A stretch of DNA of 64,000 bases. It comes from Latrodectus hesperus. Lineage: Eukaryota; Arthropoda; Arachnida; Araneae; Theridiidae. The notes under the pieces are model-generated. The model ran no database searches and had not been told where the DNA came from. It was given only the letters and a program-made list of their open reading frames with translations. The stretch is taken from assembly GCA_037975125.1 (NCBI GenBank), contig CM075862.1:14231125-14295124 (forward strand), given 5' to 3'. Below, in pieces: positions 1 through 11,454 of this stretch. Positions within the stretch are counted from its first letter, which is position 1; each line of letters opens with the position of its first letter. Both the position numbers and the translations under genes were made by a program.

Positions 1-656
1 TTTTTCTTTTTACGAGATTTTAATTTGGTAGAAAAGTTATTTTCTGTATCTTAGAAATGATTTTTTTTCCTTAAAATAAGTTTACCGTGATTTAGAATAC
101 TTAGAAGAGTTTCAGAAATATTTTTTTATATAAGTGACAAGCAACATGGCATTCGTATACAAAACTGATATATAAATATTAAATAAATTTTTTCGAAAAA
201 ATATTAGATACGATGTAAAATGACTATAAAAATTAAACTTCATTTAAAAAAAAGCTTTTTGCTAACATAAATGTTACACTGATTAATGCTATAGAACTAT
301 TGTTAGATATGTATCCAATGGAAGCAATGGTATAATTTATATCGCGCTATAAATCACGTGATTTTAATTAGAGATACAAACAAAAACGCAACTAAAGATC
401 TCATTCACTGATTTTAGACCACAACAATTGATAAATATATACTATTGATTTAGCATGCTAGTTTTTACTAGGAACTACTACCCCGCATCAGAGGAAAAAT
501 ATTGAAATTAACACATATATTAGTATTTTTGCTTGTTTAACAGAATTTTAATTTTTCCATCATCATGATGTAACCAATGATCATCAACACGAAGGTCATT
601 GACTGGGTCATTTTTTGGCCAGGAAACAGAAACTTATCAATGTTATGACTGTTACG
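1..656. other. AT-rich non-genic DNA
   Basis: I see no gene, transposon end or tandem repeat. There are only homopolymer-rich AT tracts. Confidence 0.6.
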
Positions 657-946
657 TGAAAACTTATTGTTGTTGTTACTACTTGTGAGACTTGGACAAG
701 CCACGCTCACTATGCCGCTGGCTATGCGGATTCAAGTCAGTAGGGTACGTCTTTCGTTTAACCAAAGCACCACGAAGGTGAAAGTACGACTTTGCTCTAA
801 ACTCCTCCGAGAGATGGCACCACCAGAGGATCCACTTTCATAGTTTTCACATTGGCCTGGAGGGGGAGGAAATTTTCTCCAGACCGTTGCACCCATGGTA
901 ACTGCTCAACAACCGACCACAGAACTTTCGATTCCACAGATTTAAC
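657..946 (-). mobile_element. SINE family A, 5'-truncated copy
   Basis: Read on the minus strand, this matches the body and tail of the SINE copies at 48428, 54602 and 58745. It carries the shared segments GAGCAGTTACCATGG, TAGAGCAAAGTCGTACTTTC and GGCTTGTCCAAGT, and ends in an (AAC)n-type tail, seen here as GTTGTTGTTACTAC on the plus strand. The tRNA-like head is missing, so the copy is 5'-truncated, as expected from incomplete target-primed reverse transcription. It has no coding capacity. I did not find a clear target-site duplication. Confidence 0.85.
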
Positions 947-2149
947 AAAAACTTAAGTTATGCAAATACGAATCCCCTTTAAATTCTTTGATAAATGTCG
1001 ACTAATCGGATTGGAATTTTAAGAATACGATATAAACAAAAAAACTATATCATATAAAAATTTTTTTCTTACATAAAACTATAAATTCCAATTTTTATTC
1101 GAGGCGCAGTAGGAGGAATGCTATTCGCGAACCTTAAGTAAACAGCATACATTTTCAAGCTAAAATAATGCTTGAAAATGTATGAATAAAAGTGAATTTT
1201 TACAACCAAATAAAATATATAATTTCGATACATTTAAATTCAGAGTTTCGACGTAGACGATGTAATGGTGTTCCAAGACCAGCACTTATTTTATTCACGA
1301 AAATATGGATCAGATATTTAATGATTTACCTAAAAGACAATGCCACGCACGTATGTTATCCGAAATTAAATATAATGCAAGGTGTCACGCAAATTCAGCA
1401 ACGCCTTCTCGGCGAAAACCAATAGAGACTTCATTATATACAAGGGCGATAATCCCGTTTCCCCGCCTTTATTAAGTAATCATGTCAATTAAGGGGATTA
1501 TGAGTTATGCCCTAGAGTCATTAATGGACACTCTAGGCTTACAGTAGGCTTAAATTTCTTATGGGACTCATTTATATTAATAGTCTATCAGAAACTGCTC
1601 TTTATTAGTTTCCCTCGAGTGTTCTCGAAATGATTCTTATGCTTTCTGGAGCCATTTAGAATATAAAACGTTTTTAACAATATTGCTGCTACAACTTATA
1701 ATAATTACAGTGAATTACGAGTAGTTGCTGCAATTTATACCTTGCTTTAAATGAATCATTATGGTGCGGAACTTTCTTGTATTATATTATTATTTAGATA
1801 AAATTGTGCTAAAAATCTACCCAATATGTTTGTTTGGGAAAGAAACTAAAAACATATTAATTTAACGTACGTGAATTTGATGGGATATATTAAATTACGT
1901 AAATGAAGTTTTATAGAATCACACACAATATTCCGAAAGACTTCATGGAGTGGGATAGTTCTCGTAGACCAGAGGTTGTGGGTTCTGTACGTGATCCAAT
2001 CGAAAATTCTGTGCCGAGAGAATCTTTACAAGTTAAAAGTTGTTCAGTATCCAATGTCTCTCCTGTATGTAACGTGGCGTTGAGGAAAGGTGCGTCAGTT
2101 CATGCGTTGACCTCGTCACTAAACCATACTTCAATAATATGAGGAGCAT
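947..2149. other. non-genic DNA with one hairpin
   Basis: I see no supported gene. The short open frames at 1192-1425 and 1903-2142 have no recognisable domain or splice context. A perfect hairpin at 1146-1184 is listed separately. Confidence 0.5.
1146..1184. repeat. perfect 14-bp hairpin
   Basis: CATACATTTTCAAG at 1146-1159 is exactly complementary to CTTGAAAATGTATG at 1171-1184, with an 11-base loop. It could be the closed end of an old inverted-repeat element or a chance palindrome. No function is inferred. Confidence 0.7.
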
Positions 2150-2426
2150 AATCCTAGGTGCCAGTGCAGCGATAAACTGCGCCAAACTGGTTTATTGCGT
2201 AGGAATGTTTCCTTGCGTTTGTATGTCGTAATTTGCATTTTATGACCGTAACATGACTGTGTACATACGCTAAATTTGTTTTATGTGCTAGAAACCATTG
2301 ATCAGTAATTTGTTTTTATTTGATTATCATTTGAGCTAGATATTGCGCGATGTGATGTAATTTAAATTGGCAGAGCTTGGCACGAAAACTGGAAATCGTG
2401 CCAAACCAGCACAGGATCCTAGGATT
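2150..2426. mobile_element. candidate MITE with 18-bp terminal inverted repeats
   Basis: The left end AATCCTAGGTGCCAGTGC (2150-2167) is inverted at the right end, GCACAGGATCCTAGGATT (2409-2426), with three mismatches. The interior of about 240 bp is non-coding. Near the right end TGGCACGA pairs exactly with TCGTGCCA. Terminal repeats plus small size suggest a miniature inverted-repeat element. No second copy in the window confirms it, and no target-site duplication is obvious. Confidence 0.4.
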
Positions 2427-3644
2427 TTACCAGAGATAGATATTTTAGGGATTTTGATCGATAAAAATAGACAACAAAAAAAGCACTAATATAATTTAAT
2501 GAAAAATTTCAGATTCATTTTGTTGCTTACGCTTCTGAAAAAACAATTTTAAAGGAATAGGAAAGAATATTTAAAGATTTTTATGTAATATCATTTGAGA
2601 AAAATGTAAAATATGGGAAAATATCTCAGTATCTTTTCTTATTTTTTATCATATGAATATTAAATTATTTGCGTAAGATATAATACGTATGTTTAAAGAT
2701 TTCTTAAAATCATTTGGGAACTGAATACAGGGAAGAGATAATTTTTATGAGAATTGTTGAATGCACGATTAGATTTAAAAACATGTGTGTGTTTAAACAT
2801 TAATTTTATATAATCGTCCCAAAGTAAAATAGTTTATCAGATTTTTCTAAGCCAGAATTGTGAAAGCCTTCGCAAAAAATTTAAATATGAATTATGCTTA
2901 ATACGACGCTATTTTTTATTTTGGATAATAACCACACACATAAAATATTTTATTAGATTCTGTTTCACCGTTATGTAGCGTTATTATCATATCCCATTAC
3001 AATAAATGTTCCTGCTTATTCGAAAATGTTGATACTTAATTTCAAGTATGCAAAAGAAAATCTCGGTTATCAAATATGTATTTGATATTTTATGAATCAT
3101 ATGATACATTTATCGCATTTTTTTATTCATATTAAGAAAATTCAAATAAAATCTCTCTTAATCTCTCATTGTACATTATATATTTCATATTTCCTTAATT
3201 ATGATATTTCATAGTTCTTTGTACATTTTTTTTGGAACTTCAGAACTAAATAGTAAAACATGTACTTATGATGATGATATAAAAAAACTACACTGCTGAT
3301 CATAATAATGTACAATGTAATCAGCATGCATTTCAGTAACAGAATAAAATGTTTTGAAATATTTCATCAAACAAAAAAATAAACAGTAGAATATGTATAC
3401 ATGAATCTTTATATAGATGTAACTATAATAACTATAATTTCTTATGTTGATATATTTTTTTGATAAAAATTCTTCATTAATTATAATTTCGTAGTGTAAT
3501 TAATCAAGAAAGTATCTTATCGAGGTGCTGTAAATTATATATAGAGACTTCCAATTTGAAATTGATTGTTGTGTTTATATCTTCAGAAAATGCTCCTATT
3601 TATGTTAAGAGTAAAATTAAATGTCGTATAAGAGAAATTCGAGA
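2427..3644. other. AT-rich non-genic DNA
   Basis: I see no gene or repeat here beyond simple AT-rich sequence. Confidence 0.55.
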
Positions 3645-3845
3645 ATTAGATTCCTGCTTATCGAGTATTTTTTGGTAAATTCCTGCTTATTAAGTATTTT
3701 TAGTAGATTCCTGCTGATTGAGTATTTCTTGGTAGATTCCTGCTTATTAAGTATTTTTTTGGTAAATTCCTGCTTATCAAGTACTTTTTTGGTAGATTCT
3801 TGCTTATCAAAATCTTTTTGGTAGATTTCTACTTATCAATGCTTT
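3645..3845 (+). repeat. minisatellite, 28-30 bp unit, about 7 copies
   Basis: The core TTCCTGCTTAT recurs at 3651, 3680, 3708, 3737, 3767, 3797 (TTCTTGCTTAT) and about 3827 (degenerate). Each copy is followed by an A/T spacer and GGTAGA or GGTAAA. Because the unit is close to a multiple of three, the translation shows a false protein repeat. This is a tandem repeat, not a gene. Confidence 0.85.
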
Positions 3846-4768
3846 TCAAATGCTTATCAATGCTTCTATTTATGTTGATGTAAAATTAAGTGTGTAAAAA
3901 ATTCTAGAACTAATCAAGTGTTTTTGATCAACAAAGTCACATTTCTTTTGTTATACGTTATTAAATATAAAATTATGAAAATGGTCCTCATTTCTGAAAT
4001 AAGATCATGAAAATATTATGCAAGAAACTTGGCAAAAAGGAAAAGCAGATAGAAAATTTCCTAATTCCTAATGAATTCGGTGCATTGAATTAAGTAACGA
4101 ACAAAGGCAATGAAACAAGAATTGTGAGAAATATCAATAAAGTTATTAATTTTTAATGAGAGAAGTTAATAAAGAATCAAAATTTACAGAAAATATATTC
4201 TATTTACACAAATTCATAAAAAATAATTTTTCCACGTTTTGAAAAAAACTTGAACTATCTTATTAAGCATATATAAAAAAAATTATAAAAGATTTAATGC
4301 GTATTGAAAAACACAAATGTCAAAAAATTTTACAAGACATTCTTTTAGAAAACTACATATTATATAGATTTTAAAATCAAAGAAAAGTTAATAAAGCATG
4401 AAAGAAATTGTTATTACTCAGAAAAAAATTGCACAAAAAGCTTTTAAAAAACAGAAAAATTAAAAGCTTTTAATTTTCAGAAACATGGGTAATTTCCCTT
4501 AAAAAATGCTCCATCCTCTTTATAATATTTAGACAAAAAATATTCTAGTTATAAAATAAAAAGTTTAGAAATTGATGCCAATGAAATTGGACGATAAATT
4601 CAGTAAACTGGTGACAAAATTCTGAGAATTCCTTATAAATGAGAGTTTTCTCGGGTTAAATAATACATGACACTATTTTTTATTTTGAACTTCAGCATTT
4701 TCCCCAGAATTTGCCAGAAAAACCAACAAGTTAGATTTGACTTGAACTTTTATGAGAATTCAAAATAT
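3846..4768. other. AT-rich non-genic DNA
   Basis: I see no gene or mobile element. The sequence up to 4768 is the target DNA of the solo LTR that follows. Confidence 0.55.
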
Positions 4769-5348
4769 TGTTACAAATTTATAAATAATGATTGTATTTT
4801 AATTAAAATATCTCAGACAGATTGGAAATACTTACATTTTGTGCAAAAATTGCGGTATTTAAACGTGCTGTAGTTTAAAAGCAGGTTTCATAATGATTTG
4901 GCCCCTTGGCGATAGTTGGCGAGATTCTTGGTGACTTGGCGAGAAATAGATACTTTTGGAAACATCCATCACCTAAGCTCTAGGACCAATATTTATCGAG
5001 ATAGCCTAGAGATAGCCTTCCAGAACCTTGGCGAAACTGGTAGATTTCTCCGCCAAGTCAGGTATAAATACCGCAGCCCGACATGGAAGAGAAGTAGTTT
5101 TGTAAAGACAGTCAGTGAGTGAAGACGATTAGTTGTGACTGCTAGTTGTTCTGTGCCTGAGGTATTTGAGACTTGTGATTGGAAGCTGTTTCTTATTATA
5201 TCTGACGAATTGTAGCTGTATAATTGTGATTGTTACAGCGGGAATTTCTTATATCTAGTGAAGTTTTTACGAATAAAAGTCTTATGTTCACATTAAGTGG
5301 TTGCTTTATTCAACTCTCAATCGACACGAACCCTTGAAGCTCGGTACA
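4769..5348 (+). mobile_element. solo LTR of an LTR retrotransposon
   Basis: This is the same sequence, in opposite orientation, as 58852-59409. It starts TGTTACAAATTTATAA and ends GCTCGGTACA, the usual TG...CA of an LTR. A TATA box (TATAAATA, 5063-5070) and a poly(A) signal (AATAAA, 5272-5277) lie in the order expected for U3-R-U5. No primer-binding site, gag or pol follows, so it is a solo LTR left by recombination between the two LTRs. The flanks ATAT and GTAT are a decayed 4-bp target duplication; the other copy has a perfect one. The open frame at 4916-5122 lies inside the LTR and is not a gene. Confidence 0.85.
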
Positions 5349-5659
5349 GTATTAAAACTCTTCATTTTTTACAATTTGTAAAAGAACTTTTATCAGGAAA
5401 TCATAATCATTGAATCAGGCTTTCAGAAAATGAAAAAACTCCAGTCCAATTTCGCAAACAAAAATCGAAATAGTTGCCATTATTTAACTATGCACAAGTA
5501 TTTTATGACATGAAAGAAAGTAGAATATAAAGACGAGGTAAAAATCGTTACAATCTTCTTTTAGTTTAGCAAGAAAAATGAACACACGAATTCCTTATTC
5601 TCGAACGATATAACTTACCACTCCTATAGTCCCTTCTTGTTGGAAATAGGACATATCAG

Positions 5660-5962
5660 GATTAAAAGAGTTGTTTCACCAGCATGCTTCGCTGTACCTA
5701 GCTTTGAATTAGGCTCTACCACTTGGATAAAAGCAGCCAGGTGGAGTCATCGTCATTTTGAAGCAGAGATCAAGCAGAAGACTCCCAATACTTGGCCTGC
5801 CAACCCAGAAGTATCATTTCACCGGGAGGATATTGTGACTATGACCAGTGTTAACGTTTCCCAGCCGCCATTAGTGAACAGGTCTTCGGTTTAACCGGGA
5901 TTCGAACTCACTACCTTCCGATACTGTGAAGGACGCCCTAACCAACCAGGCCACCGTGGCCT
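5660..5962 (-). mobile_element. SINE family C, tRNA-headed
   Basis: On the minus strand the element begins GGCCACGGTGGCCTGGTTGG. The region TGGTTGGTTAGGG resembles an RNA polymerase III A box and GTTCGAATCCC is a good B box, so the head is tRNA-derived. The body, with its CCAGCATGCTTCGCTGTAC segment near the plus-strand left end, matches the copy at 59972-60281. A head fragment of the same family is at 45758-45838. The open frame 5637-5894 on the plus strand is antisense to this SINE and is not a gene. Confidence 0.8.
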
Positions 5963-6219
5963 CAGGGTTGAAAGAGTGGTGTCACAGAAGACAAGGATTT
6001 CTAAATCTGCACAAATTCAAAAAATATTTTTCAATAATTTTTTTTTCAAAATGACGGTTATGAGCTAATATTTTTCTTTTTACATCTGTCCCTTCTATCA
6101 CTAACATTTAACTCATCAAAAAAAAAATTCCTTCTTTCTTTCAAATGAAAAAAAAACAACACTATATGCTTAAAAATAGAAAAATTTAAATTGCTTTTGC
6201 CGATTTAAACTAATTATAA

Positions 6220-7080
6220 AGTGGACATTTCGTTTTGTCGTTTACATTTTGTTTTTTCTTCTGTTCTGCTGTCAATGTGTGGATGGCTTGAATCAATGGA
6301 AAACGGCTTCGCAAACCGATGCTTTGGTATTTATATAAGGAATAGTTTTATTAACAAAATGGTATATTTAATTTTGCTTCCAAGGAGTTGAAGAAATAGA
6401 TTTTTACTCGATATGGGTGTTATGTCCAAATCAATTCGACAACAGTTAAGGGCATTTGATTCAAAATTACTTCTGGAATTATGGTTTCCGATGCTCGTAG
6501 TAATCAATGTTATACGCACAAAATGCTCATGAGATCAAAAATAAAAACGAGAATTAGAGAAGCTGTAACGGATTTCAAGAGAACGTGAAATGACACAAAA
6601 GATTGTGAACAGCAAGGCAAGGAAACCTTATTTGGTCAAGGACACCAATTAGAAAAGATAACATATTCAGAAATTTTTGGAAGCAATATCTCTAAAAGTT
6701 TGAAAACTAATCATTTTGAACAACGGGTAATTTTCATTACTTTGAAAACTTTTACAAACGGAAAAAAAATTATGTTTAAAAAATACTTCTTTTTATTAGT
6801 GTTAAAAATCATGAATGGATTTTTGCCTCATCACCGATGACACTTCGATATTCAAAGGTGAATTTCCTCTTGTCTGCTGCCGCTCGAAGAATGCGATTGG
6901 AAGGCAGTCAGCAAACTCGTCAACAAGTCAGATTTACGACGCCGTCTCAAGACTATATCGTAAATAATTATGTGTGACGTAGATGAGATGTTATCTGACG
7001 TCATAGATATTTTAAACCAATGAGATTTGTAATAAAGTAATTTAGATTTGATCTCAACAGGAACGAAAAAAAAAACACTT
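6220..7080. mobile_element. TA-flanked inverted-repeat element, copy A (with about 400 bp extra)
   Basis: This is homologous over both ends to 10387-10831, in opposite orientation. It is bounded by TA (6218-6219 and 7081-7082) and starts AAGTGGACATTTCG and ends CACTT, matching the AAGTGG terminal repeat of copy B. Shared internal blocks include AATCATGAATGGATTTTT, CTGCCGCTCGAAGAATGCG and the conserved TCTGACGTCAT. About 400 bp near 6275-6672 have no counterpart in copy B, so they are either an insertion here or a deletion there. I see no transposase. It is probably a non-autonomous DNA transposon of a TA-targeting superfamily. Confidence 0.7.
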
Positions 7081-7082
7081 TA

Positions 7083-7916
7083 TGGTTAAATGAAATTTTA
7101 TCCAGAGAAAACAAAGTCCAACATAAGATAAATTAATGAATAACTGTTGAACAACAGCGAAAAACATGCCCAAAGGAATTTTATGATGATATTATATAAA
7201 ACTTTATAAACGGTATATTATTTCATAACAAAATTGCTACAGAATATATGGTCTGATATTAGTATGGTGAACACAACTGCTTTTAAAACATTTAAGTTTT
7301 TCTCAATTTGTGTCATATTAATTCACTTCATTGGATTTCATTAAGACTGAATAATTACGTTTTTTCAATGACTTCTTGTATAAAAATGTAATCATTTTTA
7401 CTATCATTTATTATGGTATTTGTGGTATACTTCAAAAAACAATGAATTCGGTAACAACCTTGAGCACCAGAAATTGTAAATGCATTAAAAGGAAAAATAA
7501 ACGGATATTTTGGGTTTAAGAATGGTAATTTATAACAAAATTACTTATAACTTTCCATTTTTCACAAAACAACAGAAAAGTATTCGAAATACATCTGAAG
7601 AATTACTCTCTGATGCATATCATCAAATATAAATACTTATCTTTTTAGTTTCCTGTTTACAACAGTAAACTGTTTCATCATACTTCCTATCTTCAATCCA
7701 ACTACTAAATCCAAAGAATAAATACGTAATTGATTAAATACAAAATGGAAGGCAATGCTTTTGATGTATTGTGTAATAACATAAGAGCAAATACGCAACA
7801 ACTTGTATGCTGCGATTATTGAAGTTTAGTGTTTTTAACATAGTAAATCCAGAATGTAAATATATTCAGGAGTAAATGTAATTAAGATATCTCCTTCATT
7901 CTCTCTTCCTTGTTTG
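7083..7916. other. AT-rich non-genic DNA
   Basis: I see no gene. The stretch ends in the pyrimidine tract of the putative splice acceptor at 7917-7919. Confidence 0.5.
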
Positions 7917-7919
7917 CAG

Positions 7920-8024
7920 TCCCATTCAGCTACAATATACAATCAAAGGAAAGACAGAAAGAAACTTCAAGTATCTTCAATTCCTGCAATCCACACAAGA
8001 CTTCTAACAGAACCAATAGAATAA
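7920..8024 (+). CDS. weak candidate exon after a good splice acceptor
   Basis: A long pyrimidine tract ending TTGTTTGCAG (acceptor AG at 7918-7919) is followed by 34 open codons and TAA at 8022-8024. The peptide begins SHSATIYNQRKDRKK and is hydrophilic and basic. A second frame is open for 28 codons, so the coding frame is not certain. No good donor site follows, so it would be a last exon if real. I do not recognise the protein. It has the same orientation as the stronger exon candidate at 12782. Confidence 0.2.
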   Translation, partial: SHSATIYNQRKDRKKLQVSSIPAIHTRLLTEPIE

Positions 8025-8740
8025 CTCTTCTAGTGATTCAGATAAATCCATTGGAATAACAGCTAATAAAAAAGATTTTTCCATCTTACTCTTGATGGAA
8101 ATTTACTAAAGATTTCTTTTCTGTAGTGAGAACCCTTTCGAATAAATATAGGACTCAAGTAAGCTTTCAAGTATGGAATGGGCTACTCTCATAATTTATT
8201 ATTATATCAGTTCTTGTACTTCTAGTGTCTTATTCCTTTACTTTTTAATGAAATTGATCTTCCCTCAATTGAGATTCTTAAAGCTGTCACGGGTGTTGGC
8301 TGAGAGAAATACTCAATACAACGCAAGTAAACTACACACACGTCAATTTAGTAAAATAATCTACAGCTGGTGATAATTATTAATTTTGATCAGTATATAA
8401 GTATAATAAAAGATATGTTATTAAAATAGTATAATTTTAAAAACTTATTCCGCACTGAAAATGGTGCTGAATTTTAAAATATTTATAAAATAAAAGGGAT
8501 TTTATTTTATAAATATAAGTTGTCTACAAAAACCTTGTGCATAAAAAACATAAATCTTCGAAACGCTGTATAAAACATAATAAAATAATTTTACTTCATT
8601 ATAATTATTGAATGTAAAAAAATAAATTCTTTGGTAAACTCATAAAATTGGTTTTAAAATAAATAACTAATGTTAATCATTATTTTGGTGTCCTTCCTTT
8701 TCAGGAACTGTTTTTTTCCATGAAAGAACAATAATGATAC
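8025..8740. other. AT-rich non-genic DNA
   Basis: I see no gene or repeat. The open frame 8173-8373 has no domain and a hydrophobic composition typical of AT-rich chance frames. Confidence 0.5.
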
Positions 8741-8960
8741 TGGTATATATGGGCTATATATATACTCTTAGAATCTTTCGGTTTAACAAGTAGAACTTAA
8801 ATATCATGCAATCCATATCTGCAATAAATTCAATGGATTAATGATGGTAAAATGCAAATGTGTAGTAATATAGTTTTCAACATAATATACATTATAGAAT
8901 ATAAAATATTTATGTCTAAACTAAAACTGAACCTGTGCCACTATAGCCCATATATGAACC
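8741..8960. mobile_element. candidate MITE, about 220 bp
   Basis: ATATATGGGCTATA at 8745-8758 is exactly inverted as TATAGCCCATATAT at 8942-8955. The similarity extends outward as TGGT on the left and AACC on the right. The interior is non-coding. The size and terminal repeats fit a miniature element, but there is no second copy in the window and no clear target duplication. Confidence 0.35.
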
Positions 8961-9383
8961 AAAGCCTACAGTGTCCATATCTGTTTTTCTGACCAAGGGC
9001 CCCGGGAAGTGAAGCATATGTTCCGATTAGGAGACCATTCTATTGCGAAACCATCAGTGTTTATTCCCAAGCATGCTTGGTATTCAGTTTATAGACCCAA
9101 TGAAGGGATGAATAATATTGATGTCTAAAAGGAGTAAATAATAATTAATTTTTCTAATTTCTAGAATTTGTAATGAAAAAGTAATTGAATTCAACAATCT
9201 CTCGGACATTTGAGTCTTTGAAACATGTGAATCTTTTTAAAGCACATTTTTATGACAAACTAGAAAAAGTCATAACTGGAGAGACACAAACGTGGATTCA
9301 CAATTCTCTAGTTACTTCTAACGCACAATTTATTGCACTTTAACTTATTGTTAGACAGTAACATAATATTACTGATAAAAACT

Positions 9384-9469
9384 AAAAATACCTAAAATTT
9401 AGGAAATCTCTAACCTTTATACTGTTAAAAATACCTAAAATTTAGGAAATCTCTAACCCTTTTAATATC
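9384..9469 (+). repeat. 43-bp tandem duplication
   Basis: AAAAATACCTAAAATTTAGG and the bases after it occur at 9384 and again at 9427, nearly identical, giving a two-copy direct repeat with a 43-bp period. Confidence 0.9.
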
Positions 9470-9859
9470 AAGAGTTTTAATTGAAAAAAAGGACACTTAC
9501 ACAAGAAAAAAAATTATATCTATCACATTAAACTTGGTTTTGTGCAAAAGCTTAGTCAATAAAATTGTTAGAAAGTAAAAAAATTGTGCATTATTTAGCT
9601 TCCATTTATTTAACCGTTAGCAACAACCAGTGTTTCAGGAGATATATTCTTTTTCTTCACTGGCATGGTAAAAGTTTACTTATATCCCTTGATTTTCTGG
9701 CGATATTTTGACACGAAGATAGACGCCAAAATGTGCACCTTAAAACTACGTTAATCAAAGTGCTGAAGGTACCAAGGTTGCCAGAAATTAAACTTTATCA
9801 ACAATATTTATCGCCAAACTTTTTTCCAAACAAAGGGGTACCCTATTCTACACGAAACT

Positions 9860-10145
9860 TTAATGGCACTACAGCCCAGAGTGGACCTTAGCCTCCCTCA
9901 AAATATTCTTCCAGACAGCTCTGTCCCTAACTTTAATTTTCCAGTTGGATACCTTTAAGGTCTTAAGGTCGTTCAAGACATCATCAATCCAACTTTTCTT
10001 TGGGTTACTTTTTGGCCAATGCATATGAGCTTAAAATGCAAGATCTTAACCACTCGCTTATCTCTTAGTTCTTAACAACAGGTGATTTCTCAACGTGCCC
10101 AAACCATGAAAGTGTGTTTTGATGAGAAATCTATTTTAATTCGTA
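9860..10145 (-). mobile_element. LINE fragment: C-terminal end of a reverse transcriptase ORF
   Basis: The minus-strand translation near 9870-10020 reads WPKSNPKKSWIDDVLNDLK, then a segment with NWKIKVRDRAVW and REAKVHSGL before a stop. This is the typical C-terminal tail of endonuclease-reverse transcriptase proteins of animal non-LTR retrotransposons: a basic RxKKxWxDDV motif, then NWxxxxxDRxxW, then AKxHxGL. The more upstream part (10020-10145) is frame-shifted. It is a 5'-truncated, decayed copy. Two relatives lie at 48985-49165 and 49400-49890. The clade (RTE-like or other) cannot be decided from so short a piece. Confidence 0.65.
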
Positions 10146-10386
10146 ATTGGAGAAAGAATATGAAACGTATAAAATAGAAAATAAATATTAATTAGTCTCT
10201 TACCCGCTGATTAGAATTAACTGCTATTAAATGCAATATAACCAATAATAAACTTTCTTTCAGATCATTTAATTGATCACTATTATTAATCAGAATTTAG
10301 TTCGGACACCATTAAAAATGTTTTCAAAAGTAATATCTAAATTTATTGAAAAATCGAACTAAAATCTGAAACCATTTTTTTCCATA

Positions 10387-10831
10387 AAGTGGTGTTTCGT
10401 TCATTTTAGTAGATATCATGATTACGTCACTTTATTAAAATTCTCATTGGTCTAAAATACCCATGACGTCAGATACCATATCATCTACTTCCCATCGTAT
10501 TGCGTCGTAAGTCTGATATCTCGACGAAGTTGCAGTCTACCTATAAATCGCATTCTTCGAGCGGCAGCAAACAAGTCGAAGTTCACCATCAAAAATGTCT
10601 ATGAGTCGTCGGCGATGAGAAAAAATCCATTCATGATTTTTACGAGCAATGAAAAAGTATTTTTTAATTATAATTTTTCCGATTGTAAAGAGTTTCCAAA
10701 ATCATGAAAATTACTGCTGTTCTAAATAATTAGTTATCAAATCTTTAGTGATATTGCTTTCAAAATTGTACTCGTTGAAAAGAGAACAGAAGAAAAAGCA
10801 AAATAAAAAAGACAAGACAAAACATCCACTT
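10387..10831. mobile_element. TA-flanked inverted-repeat element, copy B
   Basis: This 445-bp element starts AAGTGGTGTTTCGTTC and ends in the inverse of AAGTGGATGTTTTGTC, giving imperfect terminal inverted repeats of about 16 bp. TA flanks both sides (10385-10386 and 10832-10833), as expected for a TA-targeting DNA transposon. It has no open frame. It is inverted relative to copy A at 6220-7080, and the two together form a long inverted repeat spaced by about 3.3 kb. Confidence 0.75.
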
Positions 10832-11161
10832 TATAATTAATTTAAATTGGCAAAGACGATTAAAATTTTTATTATTTTTTTCCAAAATGAAATTAATGCA
10901 TTCGCGTTTGTGATGAATACAAAATATTTCATTAATAAATGAAATATTAATATGTAAATAAATTAATGTTTTGTATGTGAAAATGTTGTAAATTTTTGCC
11001 AGAATTACTTTCCTTCATTAACAGAAGGATCGTGTCTCTCCGCAAGTAGATTTTCAGTCATTTATTTCTATAACTTTTTTAAGAATATTAATACTCATAG
11101 GTATCTGATCCAAAAATTTTACTTTTAACTTCGCCTTTACCTCATTTTACCTATCTCACTG

Positions 11162-11441
11162 CCGCCCGCACTGTCTAGTGGTCAGAGTCCCTGACTACGG
11201 ATAGGGAGGTCCTGGGTTCGAATCCCGGTTCGGGCACGGATGTACTTTCTCTCTCTATCTATCCTGTCTTTGTCCTTTCCTTGTATGAATGAGGTGTGAA
11301 TGGTTGCCTACCCTATAAACGGGTCCCTATGGCATGTGTGTACTGAGGAAGTCGGACTCCACACCAAAATAGGGTTCAGTTGGAAAAGTGGAGCAGCGCA
11401 CCCCATATTGCCAGCCTAGCTGGCACACGACAACAACAACA
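11162..11441 (+). mobile_element. SINE family B, full-length
   Basis: The element is flanked by a perfect 13-bp target duplication, ACCTATCTCACTG (11149-11161 and 11442-11454). The head is tRNA-like: GCCCG pairs with CGGGC as an acceptor stem, TCTAGTGGTCAGAG resembles an A box, and GGTTCGAATCCC is a perfect B box. A pyrimidine-rich body (CTTTCTCTCTCTATC) and a tail ending CTAGCTGGCACACG then (ACA)n follow. It is transcribed by RNA polymerase III in principle and non-coding. The intact duplication implies fairly recent insertion by LINE machinery. The copy at 53658 has the same head and body but a different tail. Confidence 0.92.
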
Positions 11442-11454
11442 ACCTATCTCACTG

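Noticed and set aside
1903..2142. 79-codon frame in a less AT-rich patch
   Set aside because: No domain, no splice sites, and GAGGTTGTGGGTTC only loosely resembles a SINE B box. Evidence is too weak for either call.
5657..5980. Apparent target duplication around the SINE-C (AGGATTAAAAGAGTTG and AGGGTTGAAAGAGTGG)
   Set aside because: The left sequence GATTAAAAG...TTGTT is also present next to the other SINE-C copy at 59972, so it belongs to the SINE tail and not to the target.
11162..11240. Possible functional tRNA gene
   Set aside because: It folds like a tRNA in part and has good A and B boxes, but it continues into a SINE body with an (AAC)n tail inside a 13-bp target duplication, and the anticodon stem-loop is abnormal.
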